The notes: generated from the letters alone by a model not told the origin. 64,000 nt of DNA from Hofstenia miamia (GCA_004352715.1 SCFE01000011.1:2917245-2981244), one strand, 5' to 3'; positions 24,638-36,480 are shown, counted from the first letter of the stretch. Numbers and translations are program-made.

Positions 24638-25122
24638 TTACAAAAAATATATTAAAATGATATATAGTCTACAAACTAAATTCATGTAAAATATATATTA
24701 AACACACTATTTTTTTAACAAAATTAAAAGAACAATAAAGAAAAGTAAATTTAAGTTTTTCGCCCTGCAATTTGAATGCCTGTATTAATATTGGTTTGCT
24801 AAAAAATTGTCTCTTAAACATTTTTAGATGTTCTTAAACTATTTTTATTTTAACTATAGTTCAAATATTTACAGATTCTAGGTGTTAAAGCCTCACTCTA
24901 CTTTTTTGTGACAATAGCAAAATTTGTTCCAAATTGTAATTCTGTGAAGTGAAATTCGAATTATATAATGATAGGATGAAATTTAAGACAAAAAATTCTA
25001 TAAAATAACTGGGAAGCATATAAAACTTTTTATAAAAGCTTAGGACAGTTGCCAGCAGATCATCCTTTTAATAAATATATTTATTACATATATATTTGTT
25101 TTATGTTAAATTATTCTTACAG
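23291..25122. other. No feature recognised; upstream of receptor exon
   Basis: About 1.8 kb of AT-rich DNA with a TA tract at 24614-24640. The signal-peptide exon of the receptor gene should lie in or before this region, but I cannot place it. The stretch ends with the acceptor TTCTTACAG at 25114-25122. Confidence 0.5.
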
Positions 25123-28100
25123 CTACGTTTTAGATTTTTTGAATTGCATTCCGATGAACACCTTCGAGAAGAATCTTACAGATCACATCAACAACTTTCT
25201 AACGAAAAATTCTCCATCTCCTTTAATGGGTGCGAATAAAACCGTATATTGCATTGCGGATATTTATCAAATTATTGGTGTTCATGAAAAAAACAACATT
25301 CTTAATGCGAAACTTTGGCTGTATTGTGTAAGTCATACATACATCCAAATATACCCATATATATTATGTATATATATATAAATACAACCTTCTCCGATTT
25401 TGCTATAACTTGGCACAAATTTGCATTTTGGTGAAAAAACATTTGTGCTGAAATATTTTTGAAATCCAATGTCGTTTGACGCCCTGGACTTGAGATTTAA
25501 GTTTTCGATATTGAGCAGCTGCTGAAAATAAGCTGAAAATCGCATATCTCAAAAACTACTTTACATGGAAACCTGGTTGATGGCTTATTCTAAGCAGAAG
25601 ATATGATTTCCTATCTCACTTTAATACATTTATGCAGGCTAAATGCTCAAAATTTCGAGATAAAATCATATCGTCTGCTTCGAATAAGCCATCAACCAGG
25701 TTTCTATGTAAAGTAGTTTTTGAGATATGCGATTTTCGGCTTATTTTCAGGCGAGGCTCAATATCGAAAACTTAAATCTCAAGTCCAGGGCGTCAAACGA
25801 CATTGGATTTCAAAAATATTTCAGCACAAATGTTTTTTCACCAAAATGCAAATTTGTGCCAAGTTATAGCAAAATCGGAGAAGGTTGTATTTTTTTGGGA
25901 CACCCTAATATATATATATATATATATAAAGAAAATCGTTGTGATTAAAAAAAATTGTTTTATTGAAAATTTGCAAGGCATTCATTCACATCAATCACAG
26001 ACATAATTTTCAGCAGAAATTTTCCCATTGGAGCACATTGTGTCATAGATGTGGCCATGTCCAAAAATTTACAAGTATATTCATAGGCTTTAACAAAGTC
26101 GTTCAAAATGGACAGAACGTTATGCTGATTAAGATATCGATGTCTTAAAAGTTATACATTACAACATATTTCATGAAACAGTAGTAGTAAAGAAAAGCAG
26201 GGTTGTGTATATACGGGTTTCTAACAATAATCAGTTTTCAATAACTTCTTACACTTTTCTATTGATTTTGATAAGAAAAAAGGCGTTTTTTAGAAATTCT
26301 GGATTTGGCAGCATGGGTCAAAAAAACGAAGGTTATACCTGTATAAATAATTATTCAATTATACCCCCATTTCAACTATGTACCAATATGTTTTTGCGAA
26401 ATTTTTTGCATTTTTAGAAAACCTGCCTTTTACGGACATCCCCCAATGTTTTTAAAGATGAAATTTAGTGGCATCAAACCCTCTAGTACCAAAATTACAA
26501 TATTAATATTTAACACTTTTTACATAATTATTTGGTTTCTGACATCCAACTTATTAGAAATTTGAAAAATATAAGCTTAAAACTTTTTCGTAGAATGAAC
26601 AAATAACATTGAAAATATATATTTTAATTGCACTTTACAAATTGAAATAATAGAAAAATATATCCAAAGGAGCCATTAAAGCCTAAAAAACAAAAATTAT
26701 GTATGTATAAAGAAATAGCATCTAAATAATGAATTTACTAATATTACACAACATACATATGTAGATTTATAATAATGTTTTTTACAATATAGCTTTCTAC
26801 CAGATAGGTGGTAGCAGCTGTTAAAATTATACCGCTGGTACAATTTTTTGAAAAGTGTTTTAATATTTTGAAACNAATACAACATCCAATCGAACTACTT
26901 TAACATTTTAAGGAAAATAATTTTGGAAAAATATTTTCTTTTTTCTTTAATGTAATGCTAAAATTTTTAATGAGACCTGTACCTGTCTACCTGACGTGAA
27001 ACAGACATTGATTCACAATATTTAAAGATTTAATTCTCTCTTTAACCAAATTGTGATTAACTTTATTCATTCTTGATATTTTTATATAGACCTCTAGAGG
27101 TTTTCTAAAAAATGCAAAAAATTGCTCGAAAACATATTGGTACATAGTTGAAATGGGGGTATAATTGAATAATTATTTATACAGGTATAACCTTCGTTTT
27201 TTTGACCCATGGCTGCCAAATCCAGAATTTCTAAAAAACGCCTTTTTTCTTATCAAAATCAATAGAAAAGTGTAAAAAGTTATTGAAAACTGATTATTGT
27301 TAGAAACCCGTATATACACAACCCTGCTTTTCTTTACTACTAACAGTGCAAGTCTATAGTTAATATCTTTTCTTATTGACAATATTAGCTAGTGATATTC
27401 ATTAATTCCTTTTCAACTCCTAAATTTATTATTTTCATTGTTTACTATCGTTGTTAGGACAATAGAATCAAGGGTGTAGCGCTTAGGGCGTGGAATTTGT
27501 AATCGGGTCTTACATAATCGCCTAAAGATTAAGCTATTGATATTATATATATATATATATATATATANNNNNNNNNNNNNNNNNNNNNNNNNNNNNNNNN
27601 NNNNNNNNNNNNNNNNNNNNNNNNNNNNNNNNNNNNNNNNNNNNNNNNNNNNNNNNNNNNNNNNNNNNNNNNNNNNNNNNNNNNNNNNNNNNNNNNNNNN
27701 NNNNNNNNNNNNNNNNNNNNNNNNNNNNNNNNNNNNNNNNNNNNNNNNNNNNNNNTATATATATATATATATATATATAAAGTTACGTGAGATTAATTAT
27801 AGACTGTTATAACATTTATTATAATTGGTCATTCATACATATATACAAATAAAAGATGTTGACCGAACAGTACAATGACTGCACGGACGCACTATAAGAA
27901 GGTAGTATGGAAGACTGTTTACCGTTGTTTAATGTCAATTGAGCACGTCAGCTCTCCTTTTAAGTTGATTATGCAAACGCATGAAAGTGTTCACTGTAAA
28001 CCTATAAAAGTAGGTGGTCTCCTATTCCGAACTTCTTTCTGACGAGGAGTTGTTTCCTCATCGTCTTCAACTCCATCTTTAATAGAGCACAATCGTAACA

Positions 28101-30453
28101 TTGATCTATCAATTATCCGCCCAATTATATATGCAATTTAATTCACGAAATTGCAAAAATAAGTCATTTTATATCACAAATCAAAAATACAAAAACCAAA
28201 TATGTTTGGTTGCTATGATATAAGAAAAGTTAATTGAAACCAATATTTACAACTGGGATTTTAAAAAATGTTGCCAAAATGTGACAGATCACGCGTGACC
28301 AATCACATAGTCTAGCAATAGCCTAAAAAAACCACGAGAAATATTTTTAATTCAATACAATAACCCAAAAGTAGGCATGATAATTATTATATAAATAAAT
28401 CAGAAACTTTTACATTCAAGCAGTACTAGAAATAGAAATACATTTGAGCGAGGCTCCTGTCTGAAATATAGTTTTTGCTCATTTTTACCTCTCGGATACC
28501 TTGTACAATATTCTTTCTTTTACAGAATCTTGAAAATTTATAATAATTGTGAATCAAAAACGAAATTTTTCTACGAATGTGATATCAATTCATTCGAAAA
28601 TTCAAATATAGGGTGGATTTTTTAAGGTGTTATATTTGGAAATAAATTTTACAAAACTTTGAGCTATTTAAATATAATTTCCATTTTCTTTTCTAAATTC
28701 CTACCCTAAGTTTTTCAATCTTTAAAAACTTTGTAATTTATCTCAAGTTTTCTATCATCGACATGCCTTCAATTGTAAAAATCGACAAAATTCTTGTTCA
28801 ATATTTTAAAATGCACGGTTTATTGACTGCTTTACAGAAAACTTGTAAGTATTTAAATTTGAATAAATACAAACTATTGGGTTTTGATCAGTCTTGCAGA
28901 ATGATTTTTTTCTGTTTAAAGAAAATTTAAACAAATTCATCAACAACCGATTAGAAGAGAAAAAACTATATAAATCATTATTTCCTAAAATGTTTTATTA
29001 AATGAACTGCATTACTAATCTTATTTTTATAATAATGATAATAATAATACAAATATTTTTTCTGGAAAAAAATCCCTCAGGGATTTCACATATAAATATA
29101 TTTTTTATGGTTTATTATATTTATGCTAATTTGGTTACTTAAAAATATTTGTTTGCCTAGCTTTTCTATGCACGAGCCGCCACTGCTTTACACTAAGCAT
29201 GTGTAAAGTAAGCAAGAACATAATATTAGATCCTTTAAGAATGAATTCCAACATTTACATCCACTAAAGCAAATATTTAACAGATTTCAAAAAATCTCCA
29301 TAGATTGCATAATATTTTAATATTTAATTATCATATACCAATTCAGATTTAGATAAAGCAACACAAAAAGCTGATTAGAGTTAAACTTAAGTATTTCATA
29401 TCCTCCTTTAATAAATTCGCAATTTCATTCAGTCAATAATGTATGTTTTATACTAAGTTTCAGTACTATAGGTGGCTACTACGAATGCGACTTTTCAAAT
29501 GTTTACAAAAATCTTATTTCTTTGTAAATATATTTAATTGTTTGCTCTCGTCAAGAACGGTCGGATCTCGAGCGCGCTCTCAGATACGATGCGCAATGAT
29601 TTGTTTGGCGGCGCTACATCCCTGGACGCGGCAATTCACTTTATTGAAACAAGAAGAAAACGCCGCTCCACCAAATGTTTGCAAAGCTTAACAAAGACAC
29701 TGCAGCAGAAGCTCTTCTTTTTCTCTTCAAGAATTCGCTCTGTTCTCTCTCTGATGCTTCAACTCAATGTNNNNNNNNNNNNNNNNNNNNNNNNNNNNNN
29801 NNNNNNNNNNNNNNNNNNNNNNNNNNNNNNNNNNNNNNNNNNNNNNNNNNNNNNNNNNNNNNNNNNNNNNNNNNNNNNNNNNNNNNNNNNNNNNNNNNNN
29901 NNNNNNNNNNNNNNNNNNNNNNNNNNNNNNNNNNNNNNNNNNNNNNNNNNNNNNNNNNNNNNNNNNNNNNNNNNNNNNNNNNNNNNNNNNNNNNNNNNNN
30001 NNNNNNNNNNNNNNNNNNNNNNNNNNNNNNNNNNNNNNNNNNNNNNNNNNNNNNNNNNNNNNNNNNNNNNNNNNNNNNNNNNNNNNNNNNNNNNNNNNNN
30101 NNNNNNNNNNNNNNNNNNNNNNNNNNNNNNNNNNNNNNNNNNNNNNNNNNNNNNNNNNNNNNNNNNNNNNNNNNNNNNNNNNNNNNNNNNNNNNNNNNNN
30201 NNNNNNNNNNNNNNNNNNNNNNNNNNNNNNNNNNNNNNNNNNNNNNNNNNNNNNNNNNNNNNNNNNNNNNNNNNNNNNNNNNNNNNNNNNNNNNNNNNNN
30301 NNNNNNNNNNNNNNNNNNNNNNNNNNNNNNNNNNNNNNNNNNNNNNNNNNNNNNNNNNNNNNNNNNNNNNNNNNNNNNNNNNNNNNNNNNNNNNNNNNNN
30401 NNNNNNNNNNNNNNNNNNNNNNNNNNNNNNNNNNNNNNNNNNNNNNNNNNNNN

Positions 30454-30491
<38 letters not shown>

Positions 30492-33252
30492 TTTTAAGAT
30501 ATATCATGTTCCTGAAATGATGTGGAACCCCAGTGATTTTGGAAATCTTACAATTTTGAATTTTAAAAAAGATTCATATTGGACACCTGATATAGAGATA
30601 AGCACACTGTACGTATTGTAATTAATATGCTAACTCATGTTATTTCATTCTACCATACTGTACATATTCAAAATTGCATATTAGGACTGATAATGTATTC
30701 CAGAGCACCACTTCACAATATGTATATTACAAAGATGGGTCTGTTATTTCCATAGCAACATCTCTGAATGCAATGTTGAGCTGCAATTTTGATGTGACAT
30801 ATTTTCCCCATGATGAGCACATGTGTAACATCCAGTAAGTACTTCTATAACACTATTGAAATTTGAATTGAAAATATGTCAACATTTGAGTGCAGCAGGT
30901 TATTTCTAAATATTTTGTAAAGACTTATTACATTGAAACATGCAAATGTTTGTTGGTTAATCTCTAAAAATTTTGTAAGTATATAACCAACTGAAGCCTA
31001 GTGAAACACATGTGCACTTTAGAATACGGCAGTGGTTTTTCAATAATGATCAATACAAGCTTCGTTTTCCCACTTGGTTAATGAATAATGGAAATTTCGA
31101 AATGCCATTGGTCAACTATGTTACTCACGATCAATGGGAGCTTGTTAAACCAGTAAAAATGACACTTGGAACAACTCAAATTGGTGATAGTGAATTGGAC
31201 GTTCAGAATTATGAAGTTCATATAGTGCGAAATCCAGATTACTACATGCGTGTAATTGTATTTCCTACTATCATAATTTACGGTAAGCATATCTATAAGC
31301 ATTTTCATTCCATTCAATGGAAAATTTAGATAGGTGTTAGTGGAATAATGCTTAGCGCTATTACTAGTAACATTACTTTAAAGGAACAAGCTGATTTGTG
31401 CAAATTCTGGAACAATTTTGTCCAAGCTTGCCAAGAAATTTTGGAAGCATTTCATATGAACATATCTATGGGCTAATGCCTGCTCAAAAAATGATGACCA
31501 TTTCTGGCAAACATTATTTTGCTTGAAGTACATTTATTTTCTTTCAATGAGAAATCTCATATATTTAAGAACTTTTAAATTTTTCCAATACCTACAGTTC
31601 AGGTAATGAGGCGGTCAAATTAGAAAACAAACCCCCTAAATATTTTGTTTTTTTGAATATTGTATATCGGGCTGCATCTGTTGAAACACATTCACAAATG
31701 CTTGTTCTAGTTCTAATTTTGATTATGTGTTATCTACTCTTTATCCTTGAGGTATATCCAAAGAAAAATCGCAATCAATTAAAAACGATGACTTGCTTGT
31801 CTACTCCCATGAACTTCCACTATTGCAAATCATACCCATTGAGAAAATGCTCATAAGGCTGGCATCGATAGTAAATTCGCAAAGCATCGTGATTGTCCAT
31901 ACACGATTTTCTGCCGAATATTGTTGTACCACGATATATATTATGAAGACTACACAATGGTGAACAAAACGTATATACATATGCCTTATGCTGCATTTTA
32001 CAAACCCGATTTTGTATTGGTCTATTATTTTAGATATATTGGTCTTGCTAAAAAGTTTTTCCTAGTTATTAGGATTATATTTTTAGATGGCTACAAAATT
32101 GAATAAAATCTGCAGTTGACATCTAGCTGACTTACACCAAGGTGGAGGCCTACACGCTTTGCATCACTGTCGTACTTCAAAAAATCACACATTTAATGTT
32201 TTAATTTATAAAAATGCTGTTTAAAATTTTCTCAGATACAAGGCATTATATTGTATAATTATTAAGACAATTCTGCATTGCTGCAAAATTATTAATGATA
32301 TGTAATTGAATCTTTATAGGAATTTCAACGCTTTCATTTTTCATACCATTTGAATCCGGTGAGAAGATATCACTGAGTATCACCGTTCTCTTAGCACAAG
32401 TCGTAAACCTTCTGGTTTTGTCTGAAAGCATTCCTTCTAGTTCAAGAAATTTTCCAAGATTCGGTAAACGTTCGTTTAAATGTTTGTTCACAGTTACCTA
32501 AGCCAAGAATTACAGTCATTCATTGAGAATTATTTGAAAAAAGTCTTAATTTTATAGAAAAAACTAAAACTTGAAAACATACATTTCAAATGGATAATTT
32601 ACGTATATGAACTTTATAATGGAGGACCTGTCTTACGATACATAAATAGCTTTCACCATGCCCATAGTCGTAGTGCCTAGTTCTTATCATTGGTAAAGTA
32701 ATCCCTAAAACAGTCGGGCTCTCAATGAACCAGAAAATCAAAGATTAATTTCTAAATAACATGCAACTGAGTAAGGTTGTGTTTAGGAGAGTTTGTTTTA
32801 ATGAACATACTATTTGTTGGATTTTCGGTGATGGTTTCTGTGATAACTTTAAATGTATATTATACAAGTTCAAAGGACAGCCCTCCTCGATTTTTAAGAG
32901 TTCTGCTTTATTCTCGTTTCGCATGGATTGTTGGTATGACTAGAATTATATGGAAAAATATTTTTACTCTAAATATTAAGGTGCCAAGAGATTACCTGGG
33001 GAATGCAAATATTTATGGAATATGGAGAATCAGAACAAAGCAGAAGTCAAACACATTAAGCAGAATTTTGAGTGTGAGAAAGTTTACGACGCACTATTCA
33101 AGATTCAAGAAATGATTTCCCATTCTGAGAAAGATAATATGATATCTATGGAATGGAAGCTTATAGCCTTAATGATTGAACGACTGTGTGGATTTACTTA
33201 TATATTTTTTGCTATTGCAACTGTTTATGTGTACAAACCAATAAATTTCTAA
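25123..33252 (+). CDS. Nicotinic acetylcholine receptor-like Cys-loop ion channel subunit (non-alpha type), 5' end missing
   Basis: Exons: 25123-25327, 30499-30608, 30685-30834, 31023-31282, 32320-32463, 32787-32933, 32981-33252 (TAA). All introns have GT/AG ends and every phase matches, giving about 428 residues. Landmarks in order: an N-terminal helix (FEKNLTDHINNFL); IIGVHEKNNIL...WLYC joining exactly to YHVPEMMWNPSDFG across the first intron, with the family W...WNP spacing kept; WTPDI; the Cys-loop CNFDVTYFPHDEHMC with 13 residues between cysteines; the loop-B Trp; TM1 (VIVFPTIIIYG...); TM2 with GEKISLSITVLLAQVV, the cation-selective pattern; TM3 (LMNILFVGFSVMVSVITLNV); a short M3-M4 loop; and TM4 ending KPINF. 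No adjacent Cys pair before TM1, so it is not an alpha-type subunit. It would form part of a pentameric plasma-membrane channel. The last intron is only 47 bp. The signal peptide exon is not found. Confidence 0.93.
25381..25908. mobile_element. Palindromic (foldback) element in receptor intron
   Basis: Two arms of about 235 bp (25382-25617 and 25656-25892) are near-perfect inverted repeats around a 38-nt loop. They differ mainly near 25512 versus 25757. The right end continues into TTTTGGGACACCCTA, whose reverse complement TAGGGTGTCCCAAAA is a typical mariner-like terminus. The left arm lacks this tip and stops at the TA tract. Each arm can be read as open frames, but these are mirror images of one another and not genes. 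Confidence 0.9.
26184..27340. mobile_element. Inverted-repeat element with about 240-bp arms
   Basis: Arm 26184-26424 and arm 27098-27340 are inverted copies (outer end GTAGTAAAGAAAAGCAGGG, inner end AGAAAACCT), around a spacer of about 670 bp that has no transposase frame and contains a single-N join (26875). The arms differ only at scattered bases. Long terminal inverted repeats and no coding capacity fit a non-autonomous DNA transposon. It sits in the same intron as the 25.4-25.9 kb palindrome. Confidence 0.85.
27543..27778. repeat. TA microsatellite with assembly gap
   Basis: Alternating TA on both sides of 188 N (27568-27755), so the gap is probably more TA repeat. Confidence 0.9.
27803..28108. 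promoter_or_regulatory. Possible LTR or promoter-like segment with TATA box
   Basis: A GC-richer patch with CCTATAAAAG near 28000, ends of the form TGTTATAAC and CGTAACA, and a GACGAGGAG...CTCATCGTC inverted pair near 28040-28065. The ends look like LTR tips, but I see no target duplication and no internal coding sequence, so this is tentative. Confidence 0.3.
28109..29530. other. No feature recognised (within receptor intron)
   Basis: AT-rich intronic DNA with no convincing frame or repeat structure. Confidence 0.5.
29538..29770 (+). pseudogene. LINE ORF1 N-terminal fragment, cut by gap
   Basis: A GC-richer patch encoding, from an ATG at 29675 with an A at -3, MFAKLNKDTAAEALLFLFKN. The sequence at 51368 begins MFARLNQENAAEALYIFLNQ in the same setting, where it precedes an SGNH-type ORF1 of a CR1-like LINE. 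Upstream, CTGGACGCGGCAATTCAC also resembles CTAGATGCGACAAGCGCT at 51325. The 683-N gap (29771-30453) probably holds more of this insertion. It lies inside the receptor intron. Confidence 0.6.
30454..30484. repeat. TA microsatellite at gap edge
   Basis: Pure TA directly after the 683-N gap and 15 bp before the acceptor of receptor exon 2 at 30499. Confidence 0.9.
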
Positions 33253-34613
33253 TCCTGTAATATATTGAAAATTACAATTTATGACTTAAGAAATGTTCTA
33301 TATTGATTGGACGAATGACTTGGCTTGGTAAGCTAAGGCGCATTTAAGCAACACTAGGCAAATATTATGAGCTTAAATTGGATTATAGTACTTCCCAATA
33401 TTTTTTTGATGCAATCTAAAATACTAAAAAATTCCTTCTATTGAAAAAAATTGAACAAAGCATAATCTACATATAATGGCGACAATATGTCTAGTTTTGC
33501 AACATTAAGGTTTTATAATAAATTTAAGTTTATTGTCAATATAATAGAAAGAGAAATATTAATAAATTCTTAACAAATACGTACTTTTCTTTTAGACTGG
33601 AAGGCATTAACAAAATAGAAACCGTAATAAACCACTTAGACACAAATTAATCGACTTCCTCTTACAATCTTCCAATCTTCATTTTTAAGCTATTTTTCAT
33701 TTCTTTAGTGAAGATTTTCTATTTGCACCAACCAACGTATTATTGATAATGAAAGAACATTTTTTAAGAAATCTCTATATATAAAAACAGCGATCCTCTA
33801 AATGCACATAAGCATAAAACCATTTCTATTGGCCATCTTCTTAGTAAATTATTAAAAACAAACAGTACAATTTAGGGATTGAAAATGATAATGAATTAAA
33901 TATCAAACAATTCCTTGGTGCTACGATTAAGAGAATGGCTTCTAATGGTGGCTATCTTGATCATCTTCGAAATATTCTATCACAAAAAATTTTTAAGGGG
34001 TCTCTGCTGATCACACTTTCACTGCTGCTCTTTTCTCTTTACAAACATAAATTCGAAGTATTGCATGCTTCTGTCTAAAACTTTTAATCAGTCACTTTAT
34101 AAACTTAATTTCCTCCTCTTTATTAAACCAAAATGCATATCTTGTCAATAATATTTAACACTAGAAGTACCATTACTCCTTCACATTCACTTTACATGTA
34201 GCATTTCAAATAAAAAATTATGTATTATTACCATCTATAGTCAGTATGTTGTCTTAGCACAAGCATGACCTCATTATTTATTGTTATTCATGTACTTAAA
34301 TGACTTGGGACATAAGACAGTGGTTTACAGAAATAGAAGCAAGCAATTTTAGACTATTGATGGCAGACTGGTTGTTTGGACTTTACTTCTTTTGAAATTT
34401 AATAGATTAATTCCAACTACTTTGTAAACAAATGATTTCAAGGAATGCCATCCCATATAACCAGATGACTAGTACTGGAGTTAGCAGCATAACAGTTAAT
34501 TTGAAACAATTGTATTTGTAATTGTTCACATTTGGAAATTTCTAAGCTATCATAAAACTGTCAAAATTATATCAACTACACACATTTTTGAAAATTGCAA
34601 TTTTTCATTAAAG
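33253..34613. other. No gene recognised downstream of receptor
   Basis: AT-rich. About 34119-34225 is directly repeated at 35300-35402. A short stretch at 33877-33990 could be a very decayed LINE piece, but I cannot support it. Confidence 0.5.
34119..34225 (+). repeat. Direct repeat E, copy 1 (copy 2 at 35300-35402)
   Basis: The two copies share about 105 bp with one obvious difference (TTCACATTC versus TTCAGATTC), starting TTATTAAACCAAAATGC and ending AAAAAATTATGTA. They lie 1.18 kb apart and flank the 34.6-kb hairpin element. Confidence 0.85.
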
Positions 34614-34748
34614 GCCTGTCTTAACTATACGATTTAATCGAGCCGACTTTGTCAGGAATTTGTGGAATGTAAACTTGCTCTGTCTTAACTACACGATTTA
34701 ATTGGCCAAACTTAATCGGGCCGATTAAATCGTGTAGTTAAGACAGAA
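34614..34748. repeat. Hairpin-forming repeat (CTGTCTTAACTA family)
   Basis: CTGTCTTAACTACACGATTT at about 34680 is inverted at 34720-34746 to make a 67-bp hairpin with roughly 27-bp arms. A third, direct copy (CTGTCTTAACTATACGATTT) lies at 34616. It looks like the tip of a MITE with short inverted repeats, possibly two nested ends. Confidence 0.75.
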
Positions 34749-35299
34749 ATTTATTCCATTTTCCCACCATTTTTGTTTGGTGTTCTAAATATCCAACTTT
34801 TACTAATTTTATATAATGAAATCAATAAAAATAGGTTACAAAACTTTAATTATTAAAAAATAATATTTTAAGCATTGAATAACATTAATTGAAAAATTCT
34901 TGAAACATTGTTATTTATTTTCTACACATATTGCAAATTTGAGTAGCTCATTGACAAAATGACTCCATGCTTGTATTTACAAAATTAAATTTCTTTTTTT
35001 CCAAATCCACCACTTGTCAATAATTACGGTTGAACTTACAATCTCATTATTATTGGTAACATACGCCATAGGTATATTCACATGCCATTATGATTTAAAA
35101 TTCTGCGTTTTTTGAAATCATATATTTAATAGATACTGTAATTTTATAAAGCCCCTTGATGTGCTGCGGAAACAATTTGAATTTTTACTCAGCGTTCTCC
35201 AATTCAAATTATTCTTAAAATGTGGGTAGTTCAGTTACAACTAACAACTTGAATTCATACGACTATTGATTAGAATACAAAAAATTATCTCCTTATTAT

Positions 35300-35402
35300 T
35301 AAACCAAAATGCATATCTTGTCAATAATATTTAACACTAGAAGTACCATTACTCCTTCAGATTCACTTTACATGTAGCATTTCAAATAAAAAATTATGTA
35401 AA
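35300..35402 (+). repeat. Direct repeat E, copy 2
   Basis: See the copy at 34119-34225. Confidence 0.85.
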
Positions 35403-35546
35403 AGAATGAAAAAGGAATTACTAATGGAAATTCAAATAGATTATAAATATTTTTGGAGGTGTATATACCTGTTGTTGTTTTTAATGATCGCATATGCAAG
35501 TAAACCAACTTTTAGTTTAAGTCAATTTTGACACACTTGGTAATCT

Positions 35547-36166
35547 ACACCTTTTTCCAATTAAATTGGCACAACTAACATTTAAGTTGTCACAACTAAC
35601 ATTTGATTTGTCACAACTAACTTTTAATTTGTCCCAATTGTAAATCATAAATATAATTACTAATCTTTATTGTTTTAGGGGTATTAGAACAAAAAATTTA
35701 TCTTTTCCGCTTAATTGGGAGGGTTTTTTAAATTTGATCTTCGGGTTCAATAATTAGAATGTTTTTTTTTAAAATAGGAATCGAACCTACTTCTTTGAAA
35801 ACTGTATGTACACATTAAAAACAAATTATATTTATTAATTCATATTATGTAATATACGAATATATATTCATAAAAAAGTCATTGATATATTATATATATA
35901 TATATATATATGTATATATCAAAACAAACTAAATAGTTTTTCTTTTATGCAAATGACAAAATACACAAAAACAATTATTGCTTGTTATTTTTGTTTCAAT
36001 ATATGTTAAATATTTTCTTTTTTTTTTTTTTTAAAACCCGCAAAAATTAAAAAGCTCTGCTAATTAAACGGAAAAGATAAATATAAGTTAGTTGTGACAA
36101 ATTCAATGTTAGTTTTGCCAATTTAAATGTTAGTTGTGCCAATTTAATTGGAAAAATGTGTATTGT
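35547..36166. mobile_element. MITE-like element with tandem subterminal repeats
   Basis: The ends are inverted: TACACCTTTTTCCAATTAAA on the left, and on the right the same when reverse-complemented (TACACATTTTTCCAATTAAA). Inside each end are three to four tandem units of about 24-26 bp containing GTCACAACTAACATTT-like words, in opposite orientation at the two ends (35575-35640 and 36085-36150). An inner TTATCTTTTCCG / CGGAAAAGATAAAT pair is inverted too. The centre holds a TA tract (35888-35912) and a poly-T run. No coding frame. Confidence 0.8.
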
Positions 36167-36279
36167 TAAATTCAAATTTGCTCAACCCTCAATTTCATTT
36201 CTAAAACATTATGTAAATTAAATCAATGTTTTTAAAATCTGTTATGCTTAGATAAAAACAAATAATTTTCATAACACAG

Positions 36280-36480
36280 AAACTCAAAAGATGGAATAAC
36301 CTATATCATGAAATTAAGATCAAACAAAATTACAAGAAATTCAGAAAAAAATTGTTCATGACCTTTTAATAGACAATGCATACTTAGTGACAATAACACA
36401 CCACACTCATGTAAAAATTTTGTCTAGTGCTAAAAACCTCCCACACACACAAGCACATTCACACACATTTAAATTATTCC
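36280..36480 (+). pseudogene. CR1-like LINE ORF2 C-terminal remnant
   Basis: RWNNLYHEI followed by QNYKKFRKKL matches the C-terminal end of the LINE at 51190-51270 (NIWNDLDNETKVEKNYKNFRKKLKF). CA-rich 3' UTR sequence follows, as at 47470-47510. Confidence 0.65.

Noticed and set aside
25333-25948. Two similar 70-codon frames
   Set aside because: They are the two arms of one palindrome read in mirror image, not a duplicated gene.
26205-27382. Matching frames in opposite orientation
   Set aside because: They lie in the arms of the 26.2-27.3 kb inverted-repeat element.
27465-27540. Possible tRNA (GTGTAGCGCTTAGGGCGTGG)
   Set aside because: No T-loop box B and no cloverleaf could be drawn.
31653-32106. 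Frames of 67 and 61 codons in the receptor intron
   Set aside because: They lie between two exons with perfect phase match and show no domain.
32246-32491. 81-codon minus-strand frame
   Set aside because: Antisense of the TM2 exon of the receptor (32320-32463).
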